A stretch of 6,724 bases of DNA, taken from positions 1-6,724 of the forward strand of contig JBMTDJ010000091.1 of NCBI GenBank assembly GCA_049431945.1, read 5' to 3'. Both the position numbers and the translations under genes were made by a program. The notes under the pieces are model-generated. The model was not told the origin of the DNA. It did no database searches and saw nothing but the letters and a program-made list of their open reading frames with translations. This stretch comes from Mxb001 sp049431945. GTDB lineage: Bacteria > Actinomycetota > Actinomycetes > S36-B12. Shown one piece after another: positions 1 through 5,645 of the stretch; the stretch's first letter is position 1; every line of letters begins with the position of its first letter.

Positions 1-1047
1 AGCGACAGCCTGGTCCACGCGCTGTACTCGTATCGCGAGGATGCCCGCGAGGCACGTGGCGTGCGCACCCCCAACATCGTGCTCCCCGTCACGGCTCACG
101 TCGCGCTGCGCAAAGGTGCCCACTGGCTCGGCATTGAGGTGCGCGATATCCCGCTCACCGATGCCTACACCGCCGATGTCCGGGCGATGGCTGACGCGAT
201 CGACGGCGACACGATCGCACTGGTCGGCAGCGCTGGCGACTACGCCCACGGCCTCATCGATCCCATCGAGGAGATCGGTGCCCTCGCGCAGGAGCACGGC
301 ATCGGCCTGCACGTCGACGGCTGCCTCGGCGGCCTTCTCCTGCCGTGGGCCGAGGAGTTGGGGTACGACGTAACGCCGTGGGACTTCCGCGTCCCTGGTG
401 TCACCACCATCTCCGCGGACACGCATAAGTATGGCTACGCCCTCAAGGGAACTTCGGTGCTTCTCTATCGCGATTCCGCACTGCGCTCGCGCCAATGGTT
501 CTCCTCCACCGATTGGCCCGGCGGCCTCTATCTCTCACCTGGTCTGGCCGGATCTCGCAGCGGTGGGCTCATCGCCTCGACGTGGGCGGCCATGGTGACG
601 ACCGGACGCGAGGGCTATCTCGCCAAGGCGCGCGCGATCTTGTCGACCAACGACGCCATCAAGGCGGGGATCCGAGAGTCGACCCCTGAACTACGGGTGA
701 TCGGTGATCCCATCTTCATGACGTCATTCATGTCGGCACCGGATGCGGACATCGACGTCTACCTTGTCAACGATGCTCTCAAGGCCCGCGGCTGGCGGAT
801 GAATTCGCTCCAGCTGCCGGCTGCCCTGCACTTCTGCGTGACCGGCCCTAACACCCAGCCCGGGGTCGCCGAAGACTTCCTCGTGGACCTGCGCGGTGCC
901 GTCGACTACGCGATCGAGCGCCGCGGCGAGCCCGCTCAAAGCGGCGCGATGTACGGCTTCGGTGCGACCCCGCAGGGACAGGAGACGCTCACCACCGTGA
1001 TGAACGGCGTCCTCGACGCCATGCACGTCGCGGCACCGGAGTTGTGA
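1..1047 (+). CDS. PLP-dependent lyase, sphingosine-1-phosphate lyase-like (5' truncated)
   Basis: The reading frame is open from base 1, so the N-terminus lies outside the window; 348 codons are visible. The sequence belongs to the group II decarboxylase fold (aspartate aminotransferase superfamily, type I PLP enzymes) and most resembles sphingosine-1-phosphate lyases. Landmarks, in visible-residue numbering, are HVDGCLGG around 104-111 (cofactor Asp region), DFRVPGVTTISADTHKYGY around 128-146 with the Schiff-base lysine at 143 (bases 427-429), and DWPGGLYLSPGLAGSRSGG just after it. The last two blocks are typical of this subfamily rather than of glutamate or aromatic amino acid decarboxylases. 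Known members cleave phosphorylated long-chain amino alcohols into an aldehyde and phosphoethanolamine by a retro-aldol reaction. The bacterial substrate here is unknown. No membrane helix is visible in the part present, but the eukaryotic-type N-terminal anchor would be in the missing part. The kinase gene starts one base after the stop, which indicates one operon. An internal GTG at 61 is not the true start, because family-like sequence continues upstream of it. Confidence 0.87.
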   Translation, partial: SDSLVHALYSYREDAREARGVRTPNIVLPVTAHVALRKGAHWLGIEVRDIPLTDAYTADVRAMADAIDGDTIALVGSAGDYAHGLIDPIEEIGALAQEHGIGLHVDGCLGGLLLPWAEELGYDVTPWDFRVPGVTTISADTHKYGYALKGTSVLLYRDSALRSRQWFSSTDWPGGLYLSPGLAGSRSGGLIASTWAAMVTTGREGYLAKARAILSTNDAIKAGIRESTPELRVIGDPIFMTSFMSAPDADIDVYLVNDALKARGWRMNSLQLPAALHFCVTGPNTQPGVAEDFLVDLRGAVDYAIERRGEPAQSGAMYGFGATPQGQETLTTVMNGVLDAMHVAAPEL

Positions 1048-1048
1048 G

Positions 1049-2566
1049 ATGACCTGGGTCCTCGCCCTCGATCTCGGCAATGGCGGACCCAAGGTTGCCG
1101 CGATCGAGCCTGACGGCGCGATTCTCGCGGTGGCCCATCGTCCGGTCGACGTCCAGATCGGCCTCGACGGCGAGGCGACGCAGGATGCCGACCAGTGGTG
1201 GTCGGTAATCGGGGAGTGCGTTCGTGAGGTGACCGGCGCCGTGGGCGGGGATGCCCGCGCGATCGCGATCACGGGGCAGTGGGGATCGACCGTGCCGGTA
1301 GACGCCGGTGGCATCCCGGTCGGACCGGTGCTGCTCTGGGCTGACACTCGGGCACGCAGGCACATGCGCGATGTCATTGGCGGGCCGGTGAGCGTCCAGG
1401 GCTTCGCCCCACACAAGGTCGTGCCCTGGGTGCGCGCGACCGGCGGGGCGCCGACGCCGTCTGGCGCAGATCCGACCGGGCACTCGTTGCTGCTGCAGCG
1501 CGAGATGCCGCAGATCTACGCGCAGGCCCGCTGGCTGCTCGAGCCGGTCGACTATCTCGGCATGCGCTTCACCGGCCGGGCCGCCGCGACGCCGGCGTCG
1601 ATGATCCTGTCGTGGCTCACGGACAACCGCATCGGCTCGGAGCCGCGCTACCTGCCCGAGTTGGTGCGCAAGGCGCGGAGGGATCCAGATCGGCTGCCAC
1701 CTCTGCTGCCGATGGGCTCGATCCTCGGCCCGCTCCTGCCGGAGGTTGCCGAGTCGATGGGGCTTACGGCGGGCATCCCGGTGGCCTGCGGGCTGCCGGA
1801 TCTGCACGCGGCCGTCCTCGGCAGCGGGGCGATCGACCCCTATGCCACTCATATCGCCGTGTCGACCACGTCGTGGATCAGCGCGCGCGTGCCCTTCAAG
1901 CGCACCGACGTCTTCCACTCCATCGCCACGGTGCCCGGATTCGATCCGCAGATGCCGGTCATCGCGGACAACCAGGAGATCGGCGGTGCTGCTCTGCGCT
2001 GGTTGCGTGAGCAGGTGTTCGACGACGACTACCCCGTCCTCACCGAAGAGGCAGCGTCGGCACCCGCGGGGAGCGAGGGCGTGCTCTTCGCCCCGTGGCT
2101 CGATGGTGAGCGCAGCCCGGTGGAGGACAAGGAGGTCCGGGGTGCCTTTGTCGGGCTGTCGCTGCGGACCGATCGCGCGACGATGATCCGCGCGGCGATG
2201 GAGGGTGTCGCCCTCAACTCGCGATGGCTCTTCGACGTCTATGAGAAGTTCTGCAAGCGGCGCATCGACTCGGTTCGCATTCTTGGCGGTGGAGCACAGT
2301 CGGATCTGTGGTGCTCGATCTACGCCGGGGTGCTGGATCGGCCCGTCGAACAGGTCGCCCAGCCACGCGACGCCCAGATGGTTGGCGCGGCCCAATGGGC
2401 GCGCGTCTGCCTGGGGGAGACGACCCTGGCGGAGGCTGCGGCAGGGGTACGGGTGGCGCAGACCTTCGACCCGCGGGAGTGCGATCGCGGCGTCTATCAG
2501 GAGGCGTACGCCGAGTACCGCGGGCTGTACAAGCGGTTGAAGGGGTTGAGCTCGCGCCGCCGATGA
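1049..2566 (+). CDS. FGGY-family carbohydrate kinase (xylulokinase-like)
   Basis: The product has 505 residues, the usual length for FGGY sugar kinases (about 480-520). It has the two actin-like ATPase lobes: DLGNGGPK at 8-15 (phosphate 1 loop), ITGQWGS at 74-80, LLWADTRARR at 95-104 (substrate side), CGLPDLHAAVLGSG at 247-260 with the likely catalytic base Asp251, STTSW at 272-276 (phosphate 2), RAAMEGVALNSRW at 381-393 (the second FGGY signature region) and ILGGGAQSDLW at 411-421 (adenosine-binding region). The family transfers phosphate from ATP to a hydroxyl of a sugar or polyol in the cytoplasm. The substrate cannot be read from the sequence, so a xylulokinase name would be a guess. The ATG lies one base after the stop of the lyase, so the two are probably translationally coupled. 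A pathway in which one enzyme makes a phosphorylated compound and the other cleaves one is a plausible inference. The stop overlaps the next gene through ATGA. Confidence 0.93.
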   Translation: MTWVLALDLGNGGPKVAAIEPDGAILAVAHRPVDVQIGLDGEATQDADQWWSVIGECVREVTGAVGGDARAIAITGQWGSTVPVDAGGIPVGPVLLWADTRARRHMRDVIGGPVSVQGFAPHKVVPWVRATGGAPTPSGADPTGHSLLLQREMPQIYAQARWLLEPVDYLGMRFTGRAAATPASMILSWLTDNRIGSEPRYLPELVRKARRDPDRLPPLLPMGSILGPLLPEVAESMGLTAGIPVACGLPDLHAAVLGSGAIDPYATHIAVSTTSWISARVPFKRTDVFHSIATVPGFDPQMPVIADNQEIGGAALRWLREQVFDDDYPVLTEEAASAPAGSEGVLFAPWLDGERSPVEDKEVRGAFVGLSLRTDRATMIRAAMEGVALNSRWLFDVYEKFCKRRIDSVRILGGGAQSDLWCSIYAGVLDRPVEQVAQPRDAQMVGAAQWARVCLGETTLAEAAAGVRVAQTFDPRECDRGVYQEAYAEYRGLYKRLKGLSSRRR

Positions 2567-3012
2567 AGCCGCGTAACAATCGAGGGGTGACATGGTCGGT
2601 GCGGGCATCCCGGCTCCTGGTCGTGGCGATGATCGCCCTCGGCCTGGTCGGCATGCACCAGCTAGTCGTGGCAGCCTGCCACCACGGTGCGAACCATGGC
2701 GATCAAGCTGCTGTCCTCTCCATGGACAGCGTGGTCAATCACGGAGCTCATGACCTCGCGGCCACTGCTCCAGTGGACGCAACTCCTGCCGAGACACCGT
2801 CGGATGGGTCCGACGGTGCCCCAATCGGCATCGTCGGTGCAGCCGCGACGTGTCTCGCCATCCTGCTCATGGTCATCGGACTGGTCCTTCCGCAGGTACT
2901 TGCTCGCGTTCGCCGCTGGCGGGCGATGCGTCTCAGCGCGGCTGCGGCTGTGAAGTCCGCACCCATCTCGAAGCCTCCGGATCTCACGCTGCTCTCCGTG
3001 TCGCGGACGTGA
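2563..3012 (+). CDS. Small two-helix His-rich membrane protein (DUF6153-like)
   Basis: The product has 149 residues. A hydrophobic segment at about 17-37 is followed by a Cys/His-rich stretch (C39, H40, H41, H45, H60, H63), an acidic, Pro/Thr-rich linker, a second hydrophobic segment at about 88-112, a basic RVRRWR cluster at 115-120, and a C-terminal PPDLTLLSVSRT. This layout, the conserved Leu-rich tail and a DUF305 gene next door match actinobacterial DUF6153 proteins, which have no assigned reaction. The His cluster between the helices would probably face outside and could bind metal; that is inference. The ATG overlaps the kinase stop as ATGA, which suggests translational coupling. An alternative in-frame GTG at 2599 has GAGGGG (2582-2587) 11 bases upstream and would give a more typical short N-terminus just before the first helix. 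The family assignment is from pattern recognition only. Confidence 0.75.
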   Translation: MKPRNNRGVTWSVRASRLLVVAMIALGLVGMHQLVVAACHHGANHGDQAAVLSMDSVVNHGAHDLAATAPVDATPAETPSDGSDGAPIGIVGAAATCLAILLMVIGLVLPQVLARVRRWRAMRLSAAAAVKSAPISKPPDLTLLSVSRT

Positions 3013-3038
3013 TCGATCGGCTCTGGCTGATCGATCAC
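3009..3038. repeat. Perfect 10-bp inverted repeat between the DUF6153 and lipoprotein genes
   Basis: GTGATCGATC (3009-3018) and GATCGATCAC (3029-3038) are exact reverse complements around a 10-base spacer whose edges can add two or three more pairs (G-U, G-C, C-G). The left arm contains the TGA stop of the upstream gene. There is no run of T after it, so it is not a standard intrinsic terminator. It could be an operator, an mRNA stabilising or processing hairpin, or an attenuator that sets the level of the lipoprotein. Each arm also contains GATCGATC, itself palindromic. Confidence 0.6.
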
Positions 3039-3051
3039 TCATCCCTTCACG

Positions 3052-3057
3052 AGAGGA
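3052..3057 (+). promoter_or_regulatory. Ribosome binding site of the DUF305 lipoprotein gene
   Basis: AGAGGA lies 8 bases before the ATG at 3066. It decides the start: the frame is open back to 2850, but only the 3066 start gives this ribosome site, avoids overlap with the upstream gene, and places a lipoprotein signal at the N-terminus. Confidence 0.75.
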
Positions 3058-3065
3058 ATTCCACA

Positions 3066-4382
3066 ATGCTTCGACGCACCACGTTGATCGTGGGAGCGGC
3101 TGCACTCGGCGTTATCCTCGCCGGCTGCGGTGGCTCGCACGACATGGCCGATATGGCCACGCCTTCCAGCACCTCGGGAGCGTCTGCAGCGGACGCGATG
3201 TTCGCCCAGATGATGATCCCGCACCACGAGCAGGCCGTGGAGATGTCCACGCTCGCAGAGACCCGGGCATCAAGCCCGCAAATCAAGGAACTAGCCGCCG
3301 AGATCAAGGGCGCCCAGCAGCCGGAGGTCGACCAGATGACCTCCTGGCTCGAGGAGTGGGGTCTGCCGGTCCTGTCCATGGATGAGGCCATGGGCGACCA
3401 CGGTGGCCACGGCATGTCGGGCATGCTCACCGACGAGCAGATGCAGCTACTCGCCGATGCCAATGGCCCGGAGTTTGATCGCCTCTTTGCCGAGTTCATG
3501 ATCGAGCACCACGAGGGCGCGATCGACATGGCCGAGGACGTCGTGGACTCCAAGGATCCGCGCGTGGCAGCACTCGCCGCGGAGATCATCGCCACCCAGG
3601 CGGAGGAGATTGCCCAACTGCGGGCATTCCTCGACGGCTCGGCGACAGCAGCGGAGGGGGATGCCTCGGCATCCCCCTCTGTCGTCCCGCTTTCCACGCC
3701 GGTGGATCACGTGCACGCGGCCGTCTACGTCGACGGCGCACTGCTCATCGGCACCCATACGGGCGTCGTCTCGATTGACCCGGGGACGGGGATAGTGAGC
3801 CGCGTGGGCGACTCGCGCGACGATTTCATGGGCCTGGCCGGCACCGGGGGCCTCCTCGTGGCCAGTGGCCATCCCGGAGCTGGATCGACCCTGTCGGATC
3901 CCGTGGGGCTCATCCGCAGCGCTGATGGTGGCCAGTCGTGGCAGACGGTGTCGCTGACCGGTGAGATCGACTTCCACGCGCTCGCGATTGATAGGGACCG
4001 GGTCGTCGGGTCCGCCACCGCGGGCGAACTGCTGTACTCCGACGACGCCGGGCGCACGTGGTCGACCATCGTGCCCGGAGAGGCGACGGCGCTGGCGTGG
4101 TTTGACGGCCGGCTGTGGATCGCGGGCGCCTCGGGCGTGTCGACCTGGGCACCCGGTGATGATGCTCCTCTGGCTGCGGGCCTCGCGGGGCTCCTCGTCG
4201 CCTCGGACGCCGCAGGCACGCGGCTGTGGGTGCTGAGGCCGGACGGCACCCTTGCGACATCGGTCAATGGCACGACGTGGATGGAAGCCGGAGCGGTGCC
4301 TGAAGCCGCGTCGATGGCCGCGTCCGCTCAGGCGGTCTATGTCGCGACGCCGGACAAGGTCTACGTCGTACCAGCGCCCTAA
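3066..4382 (+). CDS. Lipoprotein: DUF305 domain fused to F510_1955/BNR-type beta-propeller
   Basis: The product has 438 residues in three parts. First is a lipoprotein signal: RR at 3-4, a hydrophobic stretch at 7-18 and lipobox LAGC with Cys21, so the mature protein should be lipid-anchored outside the membrane. Second is a DUF305 domain at about 40-190, a duplicated four-helix (ferritin-like) unit with paired signatures MMIPHHEQAVEM at 49-60 and FMIEHHEGAIDM at 144-155; a Met/His-rich loop at 105-120 lies between them. Third, after a Ser/Ala-rich linker (191-212), is a propeller: DHVHAAVYVDG at 214-224, DFMGLAGTGGLLVASGHPG at 253-271, and Asp-box (BNR) motifs SADGGQSW at 285-292 and SDDAGRTW at 325-332, with a decayed third at 399-405. 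These match the F510_1955 family, sometimes labelled glycosyl hydrolase, although no catalytic residues for that are evident to me. DUF305 proteins are linked by context to copper or metal stress; no reaction is proven. DUF305 and F510_1955 are commonly separate genes, so the fusion is unusual. The stop overlaps the convergent thpR stop. Confidence 0.92.
   Translation: MLRRTTLIVGAAALGVILAGCGGSHDMADMATPSSTSGASAADAMFAQMMIPHHEQAVEMSTLAETRASSPQIKELAAEIKGAQQPEVDQMTSWLEEWGLPVLSMDEAMGDHGGHGMSGMLTDEQMQLLADANGPEFDRLFAEFMIEHHEGAIDMAEDVVDSKDPRVAALAAEIIATQAEEIAQLRAFLDGSATAAEGDASASPSVVPLSTPVDHVHAAVYVDGALLIGTHTGVVSIDPGTGIVSRVGDSRDDFMGLAGTGGLLVASGHPGAGSTLSDPVGLIRSADGGQSWQTVSLTGEIDFHALAIDRDRVVGSATAGELLYSDDAGRTWSTIVPGEATALAWFDGRLWIAGASGVSTWAPGDDAPLAAGLAGLLVASDAAGTRLWVLRPDGTLATSVNGTTWMEAGAVPEAASMAASAQAVYVATPDKVYVVPAP
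3654..3679. repeat. Perfect 12-bp inverted repeat at the domain junction
   Basis: GAGGGGGATGCC (3654-3665) and GGCATCCCCCTC (3668-3679) pair perfectly around two bases; in RNA this would be an 11-bp GC-rich stem with a four-base loop. It encodes residues 197-205, inside the linker between the DUF305 and propeller domains. No T-run follows. It may be a remnant of an intergenic terminator retained when two genes fused, or a translational pause site; both are inferences. Confidence 0.6.
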
Positions 4383-4972
4383 TCGCCGCGTGCACCAAGT
4401 CGGACAACGTGGACGTCGCGGTACTCCGGCTCAGGGTCCGTCATCGATTCGACCAGCCGGACCTCATCGATGCTGAAGCCGGGGCCCGCGTAGTCGGCGA
4501 GCGATCGGGCCGCGTCTCGTGCAGCGCCCTCGCGCCGCGGCGACGGTCGCCATCGTCCGACCGTGAGATGTGGCTGCCATGGACGGCTCTCCAGGTGCAC
4601 CCCGGCCTTGGGCATCTCGCGCTGGATCGCATCGGCCAGCCCGCCGAGACGGGTGACGGCCGAGAACCGAGGGCCGCCAGCGGACTGCTGCGTGGCGTTG
4701 CCGACCCCGAGCCAGAGCACGCCGGGGAAGCTCCCCGAGCCGGCCAGGCACAGGCTCTCGATGGGGGAGTGCGAGGCCGCGACCTCGTCCAGGCGGGAGG
4801 TGAGTTCGGGGACCCGGTCAGGGTCAACTTCCCCCAGGAATGCCAGCGTCAGGTGCCAGCGTTCACTAGGTACCCAACGCATGTCCGGGGTGGTGGAGGC
4901 GATCCGGTCCACCGCCCCGGCGGCGTGGGAGATGGCCTCGGGTGAGGGGACGATCCCGACGAAGAGGCGCAC
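4379..4972 (-). CDS. thpR: RNA 2',3'-cyclic phosphodiesterase
   Basis: The product has 197 residues, a normal length for ThpR/LigT proteins of the 2H phosphoesterase superfamily. Both catalytic HxT motifs are intact: HLTL at 40-43 inside RWHLTLAFLGEVD, and HLTV at 135-138 inside PWQPHLTVGRW. The N-terminus MRLFVGIVPS is the usual first beta strand of the family. The enzyme opens 2',3'-cyclic phosphate ends of RNA to 2'-phosphates and was first known as a 2'-5' RNA ligase; its role in the cell is unsettled. The start is GTG. No strong ribosome site precedes it, but a TANNNT box ends 6 bases upstream, which would put the transcript start on the GTG (leaderless translation, common in actinobacteria). 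The gene is divergent from ssrA and convergent with the lipoprotein gene, sharing four bases at the stops. Confidence 0.95.
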   Translation of the reverse strand: MRLFVGIVPSPEAISHAAGAVDRIASTTPDMRWVPSERWHLTLAFLGEVDPDRVPELTSRLDEVAASHSPIESLCLAGSGSFPGVLWLGVGNATQQSAGGPRFSAVTRLGGLADAIQREMPKAGVHLESRPWQPHLTVGRWRPSPRREGAARDAARSLADYAGPGFSIDEVRLVESMTDPEPEYRDVHVVRLGARGD

Positions 4973-4978
4973 GTTCCC

Positions 4979-4984
4979 AGGCTA
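4979..4984 (-). promoter_or_regulatory. Candidate -10 box for leaderless thpR transcript
   Basis: On the minus strand TAGCCT fits the actinobacterial TANNNT -10 pattern and is followed by six bases and then the GTG start of thpR. That spacing is what leaderless genes show. I see no convincing -35 element. A small palindrome CCCAGTCTGGG (4987-4997) sits directly upstream. Confidence 0.35.
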
Positions 4985-5023
4985 GGCCCAGTCTGGGGTC
5001 AGACGGGGGATTCGAGCACGGCG

Positions 5024-5029
5024 TACCAT
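5024..5029 (+). promoter_or_regulatory. Candidate -10 box for ssrA
   Basis: TACCAT fits the TANNNT pattern and would start a transcript near 5036, about a dozen bases before the mature tmRNA 5' end. This is consistent with a short leader removed by RNase P. No good -35 element is visible at 17-18 bases upstream. Confidence 0.4.
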
Positions 5030-5048
5030 GGCAGGACAACTGAACAGC

Positions 5049-5414
5049 GGGGGTGACAGGTTTCGACGATCAGATGACTGATCACGGAGAAGCGTGCCGA
5101 GGACATCGGCTTATCTCGTTAACGATGCCGGTAACCAAATAACTGCCAAAAAGACGCAGTCCGAGTTCGCACTCGCCGCCTGAGGCGAGTAGCAACTCCG
5201 TCAGCCCGGGAAGTCTCCGACCCGGATCCTGACGTCATCTAGGAGACTCACCAATCTCCCCGGTCACGGGGGAGTGCGGAAAATCACACAGTGACTGGGC
5301 CGCTACCGCGCAGTGCCGTACGAAGCGCGGAGGCCGAGTAGCGATAGCACGGCTACGCACGTAGAAGGCCGGATTGGCTCTGACCGGACCCGGGTTCGAT
5401 TCCCGGCACCTCCA
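5049..5414 (+). ncRNA. ssrA: Transfer-messenger RNA (tmRNA)
   Basis: The 5' end GGGGGTG followed by ACAGGTTTCGACG is the hallmark of tmRNA. It pairs with CACCTCC at 5407-5413, including the G3-U identity pair of alanine tRNA; A5414 is the discriminator. The T arm is CCGGG, TTCGATT, CCCGG at 5390-5406. The terminal CCA is not encoded (the genome reads CAA), so it must be added after transcription. The tag reading frame lies at 5146-5184, and GC-rich pairings between 5195 and 5300 fit the pseudoknot region. With SmpB, the RNA is charged with alanine, rescues stalled ribosomes and tags the unfinished protein for proteolysis. The gene is in one piece, not permuted. The 3' end is a frequent integration target for phages and islands, which matters here because base composition changes right after it. 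Confidence 0.97.
5146..5184 (+). other. tmRNA proteolysis tag reading frame
   Basis: The resume codon is GCC at 5146, and the encoded peptide is AKKTQSEFALAA followed by TGA. With the alanine carried by tmRNA, the added tag would be 13 residues. The ALAA end is the degron recognised by ClpXP-type proteases. The resume codon was placed by the required ALAA-stop ending and by the preceding A-rich single-stranded stretch. Confidence 0.88.
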
Positions 5415-5461
5415 CAAAGACTACGACCCAGGGTTGATCCCCTGGGTCGTAGTCTTTGTTT
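5415..5461 (+). terminator. Intrinsic terminator of ssrA
   Basis: CAAAGACTACGACCCAGGG (5415-5433) and its exact reverse complement (5440-5458) form a 19-bp perfect stem with a six-base loop. The right arm ends in CTTTG and runs into TTT. The stem begins on the base after the tmRNA discriminator, so the trailer that must be trimmed is itself the terminator. Being nearly symmetric (A-rich on the left, T-rich on the right), it could also stop transcription coming from the other side. Confidence 0.9.
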
Positions 5462-5565
5462 GGCTTGTGGGCGTCGGGAATCGGGAGGAAGGAGTGAGAT
5501 CCGCGACGGCTCCTGATGCGGGCGGGCAAGGTACGGATTGCTGAACTTTCCTCTCCATCTTGGAA

Positions 5566-5584
5566 ATCCCGCTCCCGACGGGAT
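5566..5584. promoter_or_regulatory. Possible operator upstream of the araC-type gene
   Basis: ATCCCG (5566-5571) and CGGGAT (5579-5584) are inverted around seven bases and end nine bases before a candidate -10 box, which places them in the -35 region. A regulator bound there could block or recruit polymerase, possibly the AraC-type product itself. In the rest of the gap 5462-5606 I see no other clear signal. Confidence 0.3.
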
Positions 5585-5593
5585 GTGGGTGCG

Positions 5594-5599
5594 TACTGT
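5594..5599 (+). promoter_or_regulatory. Candidate -10 box for the araC-type gene
   Basis: TACTGT fits TANNNT, and seven bases lie between it and the ATG at 5607. A transcript starting at or just before 5607 would be nearly leaderless and begin with the 12-codon upstream frame. Confidence 0.35.
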
Positions 5600-5606
5600 C
5601 GGGGTG

Positions 5607-5645
5607 ATGAGCGATCGCGAGTTGGTGTTGCCTCGTGTTCGATGA
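5607..5645 (+). CDS. Possible leaderless upstream ORF (12 codons) overlapping the AraC-type start
   Basis: The frame reads MSDRELVLPRVR and then TGA. Its start sits next to the expected transcript start, and its last 11 bases overlap the beginning of the regulator gene. It could couple or limit translation of the regulator. It could instead be the true N-terminus of the regulator, separated by a +1 frameshift or a sequencing error, since skipping one base near 5637 would join it to FDEFQAYVP. Too short to judge as a protein. Confidence 0.3.
   Translation: MSDRELVLPRVR

Noticed and set aside
724..1416. Minus-strand frame across the end of the lyase and start of the kinase
   Set aside because: It lies antisense to two well-supported genes and has no domain or ribosome site.
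989..2608. Long open frame on the minus strand across the kinase gene (539 codons)
   Set aside because: It mirrors the FGGY kinase, whose motifs are intact on the plus strand. The minus-strand translation is Arg/Pro/His-rich with no recognisable domain, as expected for an antisense frame in high-GC DNA.
3447..3977. Minus-strand frames opposite the DUF305 fusion gene
   Set aside because: Low-complexity antisense products; the plus strand carries clear DUF305 and Asp-box motifs.
4409..4945. Plus-strand frame opposite thpR
   Set aside because: thpR has both catalytic HxT motifs and normal length; the opposing frame shows none.
5235..5417. Minus-strand frame with a CRESNPGP start
   Set aside because: This is the familiar false protein produced by reading a tRNA-like T arm backwards; it lies inside tmRNA.
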